Position numbers and translations under genes: made by a program
Shown here: positions 12,101-24,098 of the stretch, in pieces
Position numbering within the stretch: position 1 is the first letter of the stretch
Layout of the letters: each line of letters begins with the position of its first letter
Source of the DNA: Globodera rostochiensis
Lineage: Eukaryota; Nematoda; Chromadorea; Rhabditida; Heteroderidae
NCBI GenBank assembly: GCA_018350325.1
Contig: JAEVLN010000033.1
Coordinates: 310,001 to 374,000 of the forward strand
Direction: 5' to 3'
Length of the DNA stretch: 64,000 nt
Notes under the pieces: model-generated
The model's input: the letters and a program-made list of their open reading frames with translations, nothing else
The model's database searches: none
What the model was told of the DNA's origin: nothing

Positions 12101-12339
12101 GCATGTGTTAAGCAAAAGCTATTTATTGAAGAACTAATGTTATGCTATATGAAAGAATGAGACAAAACTTTCAACGCTATTACTTATTTTCTTTGATACT
12201 AAATTCAAATGATAATTTGGAGTTCTGCAAAAATAAAAAAAATAAATTAAAGATTTTAACTCTTAATTTTATGTAATTATTTTTAAAAATTCTACCAAAT
12301 TAAAACAAATAATTATCGTTGTTCTAATACCATCTTTTA

Positions 12340-12895
12340 TATAAGAAAATGGTAGGGAGAAATATTAATAAGCAATATGATAATAATATAGTTTATTTCA
12401 ACAATTATTTTTTTATAAAAAATACACAGTATAATGTATAAAAAATTAAAGTACCTATGATAAACTCTTGCTTGCCTTGGTTTGGAAGGATCGTCATTGC
12501 CAATAAAAATATTCTTATCTTAAATATTTTTAAATGCTAAAAAATAATAAAAAATCATATTATTTATTTGAGTAAAAAAGGAGCATTCCTAGCAACTAAA
12601 ACATAATAGGATGTGCTGCCCAACCATAAATATCTATGACAGGTCAAATAAAAGTTTTTCAATTATAAAACTGTATATATAAAAGTGGCCTAATAATTGA
12701 ATTAAAAACAATAAATTAAAAATAAAAAGTTTTAAAATGCGACTTATCGTTATTACACAATATTGTTCAACACAAAAAAAAATCCCAGAAACGGCTTTCT
12801 GGCAGCGTCAACGGCTATTTTGCATAGCTATTCATGGAACTCAATCTTGGCACTTTTAGATCTGGCGTTTAATAAACAAAAGATAAAAATGTAGA
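12340..12895 (+). repeat. Dispersed repeat with coding-like core, copy 1
   Basis: It matches 19090-20235 in pieces (TGTATAAAAAATTAAAGTACC, CTCTTGCTTGCCTT, GGCTTTCTGGCA), with part also at 40553-40700. At 12783 one frame reads IPETAFWQRQRLFCIAIHG; the 20.1-kb copy has TAFWQRQRLFC and AIHG in the same frame. Over that stretch two of the three base differences are silent (CAG/CAA, CGG/CGC). Confidence 0.6.
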
Positions 12896-12899
12896 AAAA

Positions 12900-14300
12900 C
12901 AAATATAAAAACTAAAAATAATCTCTTTTGAATTGTAATTCAATGATATAATTTATGATCAAACAATTTTATTCTATTCAGCTAAATCAACTTAGAATTT
13001 GAACTGTTATTAGTTAACAATTACAAAAACTTTCTTTTTAATCTGAAAGATACTATGCAATTATTTTAATTAATTATTAAAATTGACTACAATTCACTAC
13101 AAATGAATAATAAATTAATTTTAAAAAATTTGCAAAATTAAATACATATTTAACGAACATAAACTCTAAAAGTGGCAAAAGATATTTATGGCAATCATAT
13201 TAAATAATAACTAAAATATGAAATTTTAAAAGTTGATGGTAAAAATTTAAAAAAATTTTGTCAAGCAAACGACGGGCAAATTTACACCCTTCCGGGACTT
13301 CAAGCGCCGTGTTCTAATTTAAAACAATCTAATATATTTATTAAAATTTAAAATAAATTGAGTTTTAAAATGTGTCAGAATAAAGGTGAAATAAAAACTT
13401 CCGTGCTTTTAAATAATTTTGCTTTCGTAATATTTGTCAGTTGCATGTGCCTTATTGCTTGCTTTATTTCAATAATTCTAAACTTTAATATCCTTTTATG
13501 ATTTTTAAAAATTATCCAAAATAAATGTGTATTAAAGCTTTTATCTAATCGCATAATGATGTTTTTAATCAAAATTACTGGCTCAAACTCTTACAAATAT
13601 AAAAACAAATTAATTTTAAACACTTTTTATCAAATTTACATAACAATTGAAAAAAAGATTACATTGCAAAGTTCGCTAAAGTGAAAACATTTTAGATTTT
13701 TAAAATAGAACAACATTGATCAAAATTTTTCAAATTAAAAATATTTTGCCATAATAAGTTGCTTCATTTTTTGTTAAATAAATTAATCTCGATACTTTAA
13801 AAAAGATTGTTTTCAATTTATTCAAAACTATGTTAACAATCATCATCATCAAAAAAATTGTGCTAATCCACAAAGTCCCAGTTGATGAGGGCTAACGCCG
13901 AATGAGAGCATTTAATAATTACTCACTAAAAAATAATACAAATGTAATAATTATGTGCTAATTAAATTTTTGCCATAAGAAATACAAACTGTCCAGATAG
14001 GTAAAATATAAATAAGATAATTTAATCAAATATAAAAAAATTCATAGAAACTGATAGAAAGTCCCGTTGCTAACGGTGAATCTAGGCCTTATTAAATGTA
14101 AAACCGATGCTAACAGGTGAGTAAGCACAAAAAACAAAAACCGATTTTTTTATTTGCAAATATTCTTATACTGACAAAACTTTAAGCCTTAAAATGCAAA
14201 CGAACTGGAGACTATACATATATTTATCTTCAATATCATTAATTAAAATAAATAAATTTACAATATAAAACAACATCTGCTATGTTCTTATAATATAATT
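12900..14300. other. AT-rich intergenic sequence
   Basis: No gene is recognised. Small islands at 13258-13318 and 13860-13910 are open in more than one frame and cannot be assigned. A 65-codon minus-strand ORF (13572-13375) is AT-rich in composition and has no family feature. Confidence 0.3.
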
Positions 14301-14305
14301 TATAA

Positions 14306-14461
14306 ACAAACTTTTCACTCCACTTCACATGTCTGCATGAAGGCACGGCCCAACAAATCGTCTACTGGCCAAAGAGACTTGGACATCGAACGGTGGGCAA
14401 TTGCGAAGATTGTGCCCTTGCAGCAAAAATGTCAGCGAAATTTTTAAATGACAAAAAATAA
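14306..14461 (+). pseudogene. Possible integrase zinc-finger (H2C2) fragment of an LTR retroelement
   Basis: A frame open for 51 codons reads CLHEGTAQQIVYWPKRLGH then RTVGNCEDCALAAKMSAKF and ends TAA at 14459. The order H...YWP...C-x2-C...K is that of the zinc-binding domain preceding the integrase core in retrotransposon pol proteins (H-H/C-C with YWP between). The first histidine pair is incomplete and no reverse transcriptase or integrase core is found nearby, so it is at best an isolated relic. An overlapping frame starting at an ATG (MKARPNKSSTGQRDLD...) is also open. Confidence 0.35.
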
Positions 14462-15070
14462 ATTATTAGCTTACCCATTTTAAAATACATAAATCATTAC
14501 CCTTATAATATATGAAAAAGATAAATATAAGCTTTTAAACTTTTTTTTTCTAAAACTAAACCTAATATTTAAAATAAAAAATGTTGATTAAAAGCAAAAA
14601 TCACTTTAGTTTAAAATGTTCAATTTATCAAAAGAAATGTATTATTGCTCGGAGACGATGCCAACACTACATAATATATTACTAAACTATTTTGAGGTTT
14701 ACATAAATTTTAAAAATGAAATTTTTTATTTAGTTTTGCTTTATAGTAGAAGCAAATAAACCTCTTAAATACAAGAATTGTATGAAGAACATTTTAAGCT
14801 GATTATCCGATTAATATTAAAAATTCGACTATTATTTTAATATTAATAATGTTTTTTTTAAATTTAAAATTCTGAAAAAAATATTCAATAAAATATATTT
14901 AAACCAATAAGATTACAAGATTATATTATGTTGTTTAGACGCTCAAAACTAGTTAAACTTCAACATAAAGATGCAGCTAAGCGCCAGGAGACTAATGGAA
15001 ACAAACACAACGAGGCAAGAAGATAGCTGAGCCCCTCATTCAATAAACCGTAAGACTTGACGCTGTGGAC

Positions 15071-15380
15071 CAGGGATGGGAGCCGACGCCCTCAAAAAAT
15101 TTCGGAACTCGGAATTCCGGGCCTTAAAAATTTTTCGGAAGTCGGAATTCCGGGGCCTAAAAATTTTTCGGAACTCGGAAGTCGGAATTACGAGCCCAAA
15201 ATGTCGGAACTCGGAAATCGGAACTCGGAAGTTTTAAAAAATTTCTTAAATATGTTGTCTGAGTTGGATAAATCAATTTACGAATTAAAAACCTTAATAG
15301 ATCAAACAATTAATAATCAAAATCAACAATTGGCAAATTCGATTGCAAAAAAATAAGTTTCCGAACAATGTCTCCTTTAA
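15071..15380 (-). mobile_element. Terminal region of a hAT element
   Basis: It starts with the hAT-type terminus CAGGGATGGGAGCCGAC at 15071, followed by subterminal repeats of the type TCGGAACTCGGAAGTCGG up to about 15232. Terminus and repeats lie just beyond the 3' end of the minus-strand transposase fragment at 15661-15383, the expected arrangement. The opposite end of the element is not identified. A 99-codon plus-strand ORF across the repeats is a by-product of them. Confidence 0.75.
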
Positions 15381-15382
15381 TC

Positions 15383-15661
15383 CTATTTTGGAGATTCGTA
15401 CAAATCTGGTCCAGCTCTTAAAAACAATCTTTCACTCTCCACTGATCCACACGGAGCGCTCATATATTTGCGCGCAACCCCACAGAGAAGAGGCCATTTC
15501 CCTTGTGATTCCTTCGTTTTCCAATAAAGGAAGGGGTCCGTGCTGAATGGCTGTGGCTGCTCGGCAAGGTATTCAGCGACTTGAACAATTGCCTGTGTGC
15601 GTGGGTCCAAATTTGGTGATGTAGTCCGGCTTAAATCAAGATTGGGCTGTATGAACGTCAT
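15383..15661 (-). pseudogene. hAT transposase, C-terminal dimerisation domain
   Basis: This 92-codon ORF carries the C-terminal dimerisation domain of hAT transposases: VAEYLAEQ, then DPFLYWKTKE, then WPLLCGVARKYMSAPCGSVE and SERLFLRAG. These correspond to the family pattern with DP-x-x-W, P-x-L-x-x-x-A-R-x-[FYL] and S-x-x-x-E-R-x-F-S-x-A-G; here SERLFLRAG replaces the usual F-S. The catalytic part is absent upstream (to the right), where sequence turns AT-rich, so it cannot be an active transposase. It belongs to the element ending at 15071. Confidence 0.88.
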
Positions 15662-16014
15662 GTCTTCATCTTAATTTAAAAATAAAAAAATAAATTCTAA
15701 ATTCATTGCACCTTCACTTTATTGAGACTCATAAGTTCAAAAATTCCGCCCAGTGATTATTAAAAGTCGTAAAAAAGTTGTTAATACCAAAAATGAGCTC
15801 CATTTCAACCGATTTTGTACTCAGAACCCAAATTTAAACTTTTTTTCAAAAGTTAAATTTTTACCGACCTCAAAATCATGAAAAAGCTCAAAATTACAAT
15901 AAAAAGGGAATCCGGATTTTAATTCCCTGAATTTATAGCACCTTTGAAATAAGCTAATCTACCGCAAAGAGATCAGTGGTTGTTCTTGAATTTTATTCCT
16001 ATCTTTGATTAAAA

Positions 16015-16159
16015 TTAGGGTGTGGACAGGCGGTTTTAAACCGGGGGTACCGTTATCGGTTAGGCCGGTTTTACGACCACCGGTTTTCAGTTTCGGTTTT
16101 TGGGCCAAAAAAGCCGTTTTTCGGTTTCGGTTCGGTTAACCGACCGCCAACAACCCTAA
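16015..16159. mobile_element. Small hAT-like MITE with GGTTTCGG repeats
   Basis: This is a 145-bp element with ends TTAGGGTGTGGACAGGCGG and CCGCCAACAACCCTAA, filled with CGGTTTCGGTT-type repeats. The ends are imperfect inverted repeats. Flanks do not show a clear 8-bp duplication. Confidence 0.6.
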
Positions 16160-16309
16160 TTCACAATTCCATATGCTTTTTGTTATTACAAATATTTATT
16201 TTGCTTCAAAAAAGAATATAAATATTCGAATTATGTAAATATTTTTCGAAAATTTTATATTGAAAAATAGTAACCCGCCCTCTATCTGAAACCCCCTTCT
16301 AATTGTAAC

Positions 16310-16999
16310 CAGGGATGGGCGGAATTCCGTTTTCCGTTTTTCCGTTGTTTTTGGGCCTTTTTTTCCGTTTTCCGTTAAAATGCCCTTATTAACGGAAAAA
16401 AACGGAAAAAATATACATCCTTACGGTGATTAAACAATCAAAAAATTCTTTTTACCTTTTTCCAATTTAGAAACAAACATTTTAGATGACAATTCACAAG
16501 CTTTTCATTCATTTTTGTTGGACGAAATCAAAAAACATTTGGGGGATTTTGTTTTGCATTTTCATTTTTGGAGCGATTTTCTTAACAAATCTTTTTAAGT
16601 TTTTTTTAAAAATTCTTCCGGCGGCGCCTATCGGCGCCGCCGCTTACCATTTTTAAAAACTTCAAAAAAAGTGCCGATTTTTTAAATTTTTGTTGAAAAT
16701 CTCTTACCAATTTAAGTCAAAATATCAAAATTTTCTCCGGCGCGCCTATCGGCACCGCCGACCCCCCCCCCCACCCAAAAGCCTAAAATAGATTTAGAAG
16801 GCCGCTGAAAAAAAGACATCCTTCAAAATTTTTAAAATTACTGTTAATATTTCAAAAAATATTTATTAAATAAATTATTTTTAAAAAAAAATAATTTTTA
16901 TTTTATTTGAAAATTTTTCCGTTTTCCGTTTTCCGTTAAAAAAAATATTTCCGTTTATCCGTTTTCCGTTTTTTGAAAATAAATTTCCGCCCATCCCTG
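16310..16999. mobile_element. hAT MITE, complete, with perfect 8-bp target duplication
   Basis: This 690-bp element has ends CAGGGATGGGCGGA and its inverse TCCGCCCATCCCTG. The target duplication ATTGTAAC is present at 16302-16309 and again at 17000-17007. Subterminal TTCCGTTTTCCGTTT repeats fill both ends. Two internal copies of a GC-rich block (about 16617-16642 and 16738-16762, GGCGCCTATCGGC) match blocks at 1300 and 22750. There is no coding capacity, so it depends on a transposase elsewhere. Confidence 0.92.
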
Positions 17000-17009
17000 A
17001 TTGTAACCC

Positions 17010-17721
17010 CACCCCCCCCCCTCGAGGGGCGTTTGAACAATAGTAAACCCATGGGTTACTAATAGAGGAAATACGGTATATAATTAAACTCTAAAAATAA
17101 AACCCAATGCATAGTCGAAAATAGCAAATTTCAATAATTAGAATCAAAAATTTGTCAGTTAAAAATTTTCAAAATTTCCAAGTCTCTTGTAAAACAAGTG
17201 TAATAGTGCAAAAAAAAAAGCATTTATTAAGGAAAAAAAAGATTTAATTGTGCAATTGATTGTGTTTTAAAAGTTCAATTAATGCATAAGAAGTAACGCT
17301 AAAATTAATATAAAGAAATTGATTATTTTATCATGATACACAAAAGATATTTTTTTACGCGTCCATTTCCCCGATTGGTTTAGCACATTGTGCGGTCAAT
17401 CCTCGTAATTCCGGCACTCTTTAGTCGACATTAAACTTATAAAACAAAAATTTAAATAAGCGTTCAGTGATCATTTTAAAATAAAGGTAATTTGCAAAAA
17501 AAAAAGCGTATTTCTTTTTAAACATACTAAATACTTGCAACGATCATGAGAAAATAAACCAAACTAATAAATAATACTAAGTAAATTTTCATTGAACATG
17601 CTAAGTCGTGACGCAGACTACCATCATCTTCTAAAGGCATATTCGATAAATGTTTAAAAAGCAAGCCAATAAAAAAATAAGGGTTTTAATGTTTAAATAA
17701 TTAATTATACATCGAATATAA
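17010..17721. other. AT-rich sequence with two coding-like islands
   Basis: The island 17344-17430 is open with one TAA (RVHFPDWFSTLCGQSS before it). The island 17598-17657 is a 19-codon ORF from an ATG (MLSRDADYHHLLKAYSINV). Neither is identified. A C run and CTCGAGGGG at 17010-17030 flank the preceding MITE. Confidence 0.3.
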
Positions 17722-18050
17722 TTCTAACAGCAAGTAAAATTTATCGTGAGAGCATGGAAGTATAATTTAACTAAATAACCATTTTTAAAATAAAGTGAAA
17801 TAAACTAATGCTGAAATATTACTAGAAATTCATCAGTTTTTTTAAATAATTGAAAATTATTTACAATTAGGAAAAAAATAAAGAGTTTAAATCTCGAGAA
17901 ATTAATAAAACATACCTATCTATGAATGATTAGCTCATATAAATTATTCAAAAATTAAAATGCTTGAACATTTCTAAGCTGATAACAAGCTAATATATCA
18001 CTGAAGAGTTTGATTATCTGGGGCAATTGAAGATTCCCCATAGCTTCTTA
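17722..18050. repeat. Dispersed repeat, copy 2 (other copy at 1689)
   Basis: This is the direct-orientation partner of 1689-2080 with point differences and a deletion. It is useful as an unoccupied-site comparison for the element at 773-1686. Confidence 0.75.
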
Positions 18051-19089
18051 TCTAAAATCCAAGATAATCCATTTATTGCAGCTTTGAACTGATTGTTGTT
18101 AGTTCGTTTAAATTAAAGACTTTTATAATTAATCACAAACAAATAAAGATTCAAGGAAGTAAAATAAAAATTATATAATCTATTTGATAAAATAAAAAAT
18201 AAATGAAAATTTTCTTTATTATTATGAAAATAAGCCCAAAGAATATTCAAATCTAAGTGTAAACAAAACATAAACTGATTCCTTCATGAATTATCAGAAA
18301 CAACGGGCGAGAAGACAACACTGAAGTTTTGGTATCTATGACCGTCATTAAATGCAGGGTCTAAGCATAATTTAATTTCCTATGTAAATAATGTAATAAA
18401 AAGTTTTAAACAAACAAATATTTGAATTGTATTCCTTTTCCAATTACTAAAGAATCAAAATTGGTGTTCATAAATATCTTGTTTTGGTTCAAAAATTAAC
18501 AAAATGAATCTTTAAAATTTTGCTATGAAAATTAAACTTCAAAAAATAATAGGCAAACAAAATTATAAAAAAAAATACTGGAATAATATAAAATAGTATT
18601 AATCATTTAGAATATTAAATTTAAAAACTATTAACGACACAAAAAGTTACAACATCTGCAACAAATGGCTGGCCGTGCGACTAACGGAAGAGCATAGGCC
18701 GAAGGAGCAGCAAGGAATTAATTGCCTAAAATATAATTAAATAAATGAATGAAAATTAAACTTGTAATAAATAATAACAGAAATAATTTATAAACATAAC
18801 TGAAAGTGCTTTAAATAACGAATTTTTGAGTATTGATTATTTGGAAATTTAGGATTCTAAGAAACCATATGTTTTTAATACCAAAAACCCAACAAACTAA
18901 ACATCTCGTAGATATTTAGGTATATATTTTTCAAATTAAACATGCAAAACGAATAACTCACATTTGTTCATCTTCAACATGGTGTACTACTACATACTGT
19001 ATATTTGGTATCACCCTAGCTTCCGGTGATAATTTCTTGTAAAAAATTCTTAGAATAACGACGCATCAAACAATGCACAAAAAATATTG
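18050..19089. other. AT-rich sequence with three islands
   Basis: Islands: 18286-18376 (RNNGREDNTEVLVSMTVI), which resembles 48420-48460 (GAGAAGACAACAC shared); 18604-18741 (open 45 codons, NKWLAVRLTEEHRPKEQQ); and 18956-19040, open on both strands. Products not recognised. Confidence 0.3.
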
Positions 19090-20245
19090 TAATTTTAAAA
19101 TAAAAAAATAAATCCGCAAACATAACACAATATAATGTATAAAAAATTAAAGTACCTATGGTAAACTCTTGCTTGCCTTCGTTTCGAATGGACCGTCATT
19201 ACCAAATTCTTATCTTAAATCTTTTTAAATCTTAAAAAATAATAAAAAATCCTATAATTTTTGAGTAAAAAAGGATCATTCTTAGCAGCTAAAAAACATA
19301 ATAGGCTTTGCTGACCAAACATAAATATCTATGACAGGTCAACTAAATTTTTTTTAATTATACACTGTATATTATAAAAGTGGCCTAATAATTGAATTAA
19401 AAACAAAAAATTAAAAATAAAAACTTAAAATGCGACGTACGTTAATTCACAATATGTTCAACACAAAAAAATAATCGAAATTATTAAAAAATATTGGAAA
19501 ATGTTTTTTTTAAACAGATAAAAATTATTAACGAAAATTGAGTTTTATAAATTAAAAAACATTAATCGAAAATTATATATTTACCATAAAAACTTTAATT
19601 AATTTATAAAGAAATAAATAAATAAATAATAATAATAATAATAAATATTATAATGAGTCCATATTATATAGTTTGTAATAATTGCTACAATTAATATTTT
19701 AAAACCAAACATACTAAAACAAGAATTAAATAAATATTCTAGCACAAAAAAGAAATTAATCAAATATAACATATAAAGTCAATATTTTAATTTAACTACT
19801 GGCTATCTTTAAAAATGCGAAGCCATTGATGCTGACCTAAAACTCTAAACGAACGAGCTAAAAGGCCTATAATTAATTATTCTCTTTTTTGCCATTTTGC
19901 AACCATTTTAATAAAATCATTTTTGAACTATAAAAATTAAAAAAAAAATTTCATTATAAAAACATAATTTTATTTTTATTGGTAAAAAAAGGAACAATGA
20001 GATGAGTTAAATGTAAATATACAAAAGATGGCTAATTGGAGAAGTAGAAGAATACGAAAAACTTTTGTAAATATTTGGGTTCAAGAAAGTGATTAAGGCG
20101 ATACCTGGGTATGATGTTTATAACGGCTTTCTGGCAACGTCAACGCCTATTTTGCAGAGCTATTCATGGAAGCAATCTTGGTCATTTATAGATATTGCGT
20201 TTAATAAACAAAAGATAAAAATGTATAAAAACAAAAACAAATTAA
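19090..20245 (+). repeat. Dispersed repeat with coding-like core, copy 2
   Basis: This is the partner of 12340-12895, interrupted by other AT-rich DNA. Near its end a frame from about 20010 reads YKRWLIGEVEEYEKLL, a TAA, then KKVIKAIPGYDVYNGFLA and on to 20245. The alternative frame ITAFWQRQRLFC is shared with copy 1. Two frames compete, so the true coding frame is unresolved. A decayed version of the upstream part is at 41300-41440. Confidence 0.55.
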
Positions 20246-22160
20246 TATAATATAATACCTTAAAAATTGACATTTAAATTTTGCATAATGCGTGACGTGA
20301 TTTAAGTTCAAAACTATGAGATTACTCAAACTTACCGCAAGCGATGATTTTACTGCAAGCGATGCTTTTAGGGCTAAAGCTAATGCGTAAAGCACGCAAA
20401 AAAAATTCTAGTTTTAAAAATAAAAACACATTATTTAAGATAATGCTCAGTGTTAAGGCAAAAACTGTCAATTGAAGCTAAAAACTTTTAATTATACAAT
20501 TAGATCCTAAATTCTGTGATATTGAGAAAACAATAAATAAAAATGCGTTAACACTAAAAAATAAAGCTAATTTAGATCCAAGCGATAATTAATAAGGTAA
20601 CAAAAAATTAATCGGATCATAAACATTATTTTTAAAGTAAAATTTTACTATGTATAGCAATTTGTATATAAACAAAATTAATATTGATATTATATAAATT
20701 TGACAGCTTATTTATAATTATAATCAAACCTTTCGAAAGAATAATAAAAGTCAAATTTATATTTAATGCTACAATCAAATTAATTTCAAAAATTTTAAGT
20801 TAAATTTTTAAACAAATAATTGATGAAATAAAGTTTACATTTTAAAATTAAATTATTTGTTTTTCGTTAGTAGAAATTTATTAAATATTAATAAAGATAA
20901 TATGTACAGCAAAATTTCTTCAAAAATCTGGCCTTTAATTTAAAGAAAAATATTTATTTATCTTTGGTTTAATTATTAAAGTTTTATTTGGTTATAATAA
21001 TTTTATACAATATAAGCCTTACCCTTTGAAAGAACAATAAAATGCGCCACAGACCTGAAAACACCATAACAATCACTTTATTATAACATAATATAAAAAA
21101 TATTAAAAATCTATAAAATGCTTTGAAAAAATTTTGCCATCAGAAAATCCTTGCATAAATTCCAATGGCTGAGTATAAAAATTAATTTTTAAAATAATTT
21201 GATGAAATTAAGTTTTATTAATTTTAAATTAAATTATTTGTTTATTACCAATTATATATTTATAAAAACAGCCAATACAAACTTCATACAGATATCCATA
21301 AATTAATTAAATTTATAAATATTCAAAAATTCAGTGTCAGCGTGACGAGATTAATTATCTCTACCGAGTTATTTGCAAAATAATTAAAAAGTCCATGATT
21401 TCCAGCCGCGGTGCCTTTGAAGTAAAAAACCACTTATTATAACTCATTTTATTAAAGTTACCTTTTAATTTTAAAATTAATATATTGGCAAAAGCAAGAG
21501 ATGAGCCATAATTTGCGAATAAGAAAGAAACTACTAAATTACAATTTTAAGTTTTATTACATTTTTAAATTTATCAATTTTAGATGCCAATAACCCGAAC
21601 ATTTTCCGTTAATAAATAATATTTTTCAATATCATACAATAATTATGTGTAAAGTGGCAACTTTTAAATTATGAGATATTTCTGAATTTAATTAAAATTG
21701 AAGATGTAAGATTAACAATAAGACAGTTTTATATACCTTATTTATCCTCTGCTAACAACGAGTTAATCAAGTGTTACCTGTGGGATAAAGCTCATGTATT
21801 GACCTAGTAGAGTTGACAGCAATGAGCAAAGGTCGCTTAAGTAAATTAAGTTTCGTAAAACCTAAAAAAAAAGAAAAACAATAAAGAATAGAGTGAAGGT
21901 CAAAGTGTCCTTCAAATGCTGCGTAAACGCGACGACCGCGTAAAAATTAAATTAAAGTATTACAAATAAAAACCAAAACACTTAAATAACAAAATAATAA
22001 TTGAAAGAAAATAAAAAATATTTATAAACAAATTAAAAAAGAAAAAAATGTAAAATCTCAATTCGAAATTATTGATAGAAAAGAAATAAATGATTGAAAG
22101 TAGAAATAAAATGACAAAAATTATTATTTATAATTAATAAAGAAAAATATATATTTACCT
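20246..22160. other. AT-rich sequence with islands at 21335-21442 and 21750-21970
   Basis: The 21335-21442 island follows an ATTCAG acceptor-like sequence and is open for 35 codons (QRDEINYLYRVICKIIKKSM) to TAA. The 21890-21969 island reads VLQMLRKRDDRVKIKLKYYK to TAA. Both look like terminal exons without neighbours. No product recognised. Confidence 0.3.
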
Positions 22161-22384
22161 AACCCCCAACAGTCATGCACGACCATAAGGAAAACAGAGA
22201 TGACAACACGCCGGCTAATTATGCAAATGATAAAAAATGTTTATATTTTCTAAAAGTGTGCAGCTTCATTATTCTAAATAAAAGTGCATTTAAGCAGTTC
22301 ACAAAATCTGTAAACAAAAACAATCCTAAAATAAATTTTTATCTAAATTTTTTTGAGATTAAAAATATAACAACTATTGTTCGG

Positions 22385-22800
22385 CAAATGGCTTCGATTA
22401 TTCGATACGATATTTCGATAAAATATCGGTATCGAAAAATATCGAGAAAAAAAAACCGATATATCGCTATTTCGCAATTTTTTTTTTGAACCAATATGCA
22501 AATAACGTCATAAAACGCAACAATAAAAAATTCAAATTTTTAACTCCAACTCAAGCATGAGAATCCGTCCTTTTTCAAGAAAATCTTGCATTCTTTTAGG
22601 AAAGGGGAGCCAGATAATGCCGACAGATGCGTCGGAAAAATTTTGGCATTTTTGTTAAGAAATTTTACCATAATTTTTCGCAAAATTAAGCATTTTGATT
22701 CGTAATTTCGGAAAAATTTTCAAAAAAAAATTGGTTTACTTGAGAGCGGAGGATGTCCAGCGGTGCTGATAGGCGCCTCCGGGGGAATTTTTACAAAAAT
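22385..22800. mobile_element. MITE with ATCGATATTTCG repeats
   Basis: The left part (22385-22490) is a dense array of TTCGATA / TATCGATA-type repeats beginning CAAATGGCTTCGATTATTCG. The right part (22740-22790) carries GGTGCTGATAGGCGCCTCCG, the reverse complement of the GGCGCCTATCGGCACC block found at 1300 and 16740. Exact ends and target duplication are not seen. A 104-codon ORF starting at 22175 runs into the repeats and is not credible past about 22360. Confidence 0.55.
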
Positions 22801-23169
22801 TGGCAAAACGAATATACAACCGATATAAATATAATGATAATTTAAAAACATACAATACAATTAATCCTTTTGTCAGTGTTAAAATTATTAATTTTATGGC
22901 AAAAGTATCTTAAATGGAATTTTTAAAAGGATTTTTTTATAGCATCATACTCAAAATCATTAAATAGCTTCTTATTATGTAGATTTTTTTAAGCATACAC
23001 TTCTCAATTACATATAGATAGAGAGCGGATTTATATTGAATAAAACACGTGAATTTGATTTAAAATATTGACCAAAAACACCAAAATATTGACCAAAACT
23101 TTAAAAAAGTGCCAAATATTGATTAAAAAATGTGTTAAACTGACCAATTATTGAAACCCTTCAAAATTC

Positions 23170-23960
23170 GACATTCTTTATTAATTTTTCCTTTTACAAT
23201 AACGTAAATATAATATTTTTAACATGCTTTGCATCAACCAACTACATAACAAAATAAATTTTTTGCAAGTTGTAATATAATAGATAAATTATTTTTTTAC
23301 ACTAATTGTTAAAATTTAAAAAAACAAATTTGGCTAAACAAAAGCGAAAAAATTATTATTGTATTTTATTTGGGTATTATTTGAAATCATTTATAAAGAA
23401 TTATAATATAATTTTAATTATAATTCTCATTATAGCCATACGTAAAATGGTGAAATAAGACAAATAAAATAATTTGATTAAAAATCACCAAATATGCAAA
23501 CAAAAATATTACAACAATTTTTTAACTTGTTCTAACAATGAAAAGTTCAGTATTTTAAAAAGATGAAGAAGTTTTGCAAAAACAAGTTTATTATTTTATT
23601 CCTTTTAATAAAATACAAAAAATAAAAAACTTGCTATTATTTAAATAGGAATATATATTAAAAATCTTCATCACAAAAATAGAGATTTATTTTATGCAAT
23701 TCCAAATTTATATGAAAAAAAGTAAATAAAAGCTTTAAAAATTGTTTTAGAAAAAATATTACTAATATTTAAAACATCAATGTTGGTTTCGGATAATTTA
23801 ATATTAATTAAATATATAGACCAATCTTATTGGATTGTAAAAAACCCCACAGAAATCCGTTTTAAAAAAACAATAAATGTAAAACATAAGAAATTACATC
23901 CCACAAATAGTCGTACCAAAATGCTATAACTTTGATACAGCTAGTTAGAGCAATAACAAC
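23170..23960 (+). repeat. Duplicated block, copy 1 (other copy 43990)
   Basis: It is colinear with 43990-44830: TTATAATTCTCATTATAGCC, CATACGTAAAATGGTGAAAT, AATGTTGGTTTCGGATAATT and ACAGAAATCCGTTTTAA are shared in order. A fragment of its right end (CACAAATAGTCG) is found a third time at about 45757. The 44-kb copy has an insertion of about 170 bp between the last two markers. Confidence 0.85.
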
Positions 23961-24008
23961 TACATATCAACATTTAATCCGCGACGTGTGCATTAAAGAA
24001 ATTCCCTC

Positions 24009-24098
24009 CTAATGTAACACAGCTTTTACTGCTCCATCTACAAATAGTTCAAATACCAGACCTGTATAATAATCAAGTCCTCGCGCTAGTGGTTACCC
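24009..24098 (-). pseudogene. Histidyl-tRNA synthetase fragment
   Basis: On the minus strand one frame reads LARGLDYYTGLVFELFVDG and runs to a TAG at 24009. LARGLDYYTG is the conserved histidine-binding motif of eukaryotic-type class II histidyl-tRNA synthetases, and the following hydrophobic residues fit the strand after it. A match of ten residues in a row is very unlikely by chance. A TAA lies two codons before it and the rest of the enzyme (motifs 1 and 2, GGRYD, anticodon-binding domain) is not found in order nearby. It is therefore a relic or one exon of a largely lost copy. A donor-like GTAGAT follows GAACTATTT. Confidence 0.65.

Noticed and set aside
15057..15356. 99-codon plus-strand ORF with SELG repeats
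   Set aside because: It translates the subterminal repeats of the hAT element and runs opposite to its transposase.
22175..22489. 104-codon ORF beginning MHDHKENRDDNTPAN
   Set aside because: The start is protein-like and follows an acceptor-like CAACAG, but the ORF soon becomes AT-driven and ends in the ATCGATA repeat array.
23900..24000. Histidyl-tRNA synthetase motif 2 (RREFLQC-like) and GGRYD near the LARGLDYYTG relic
   Set aside because: The matches are weak, lie in other frames or out of order, and need a stop to be read through.
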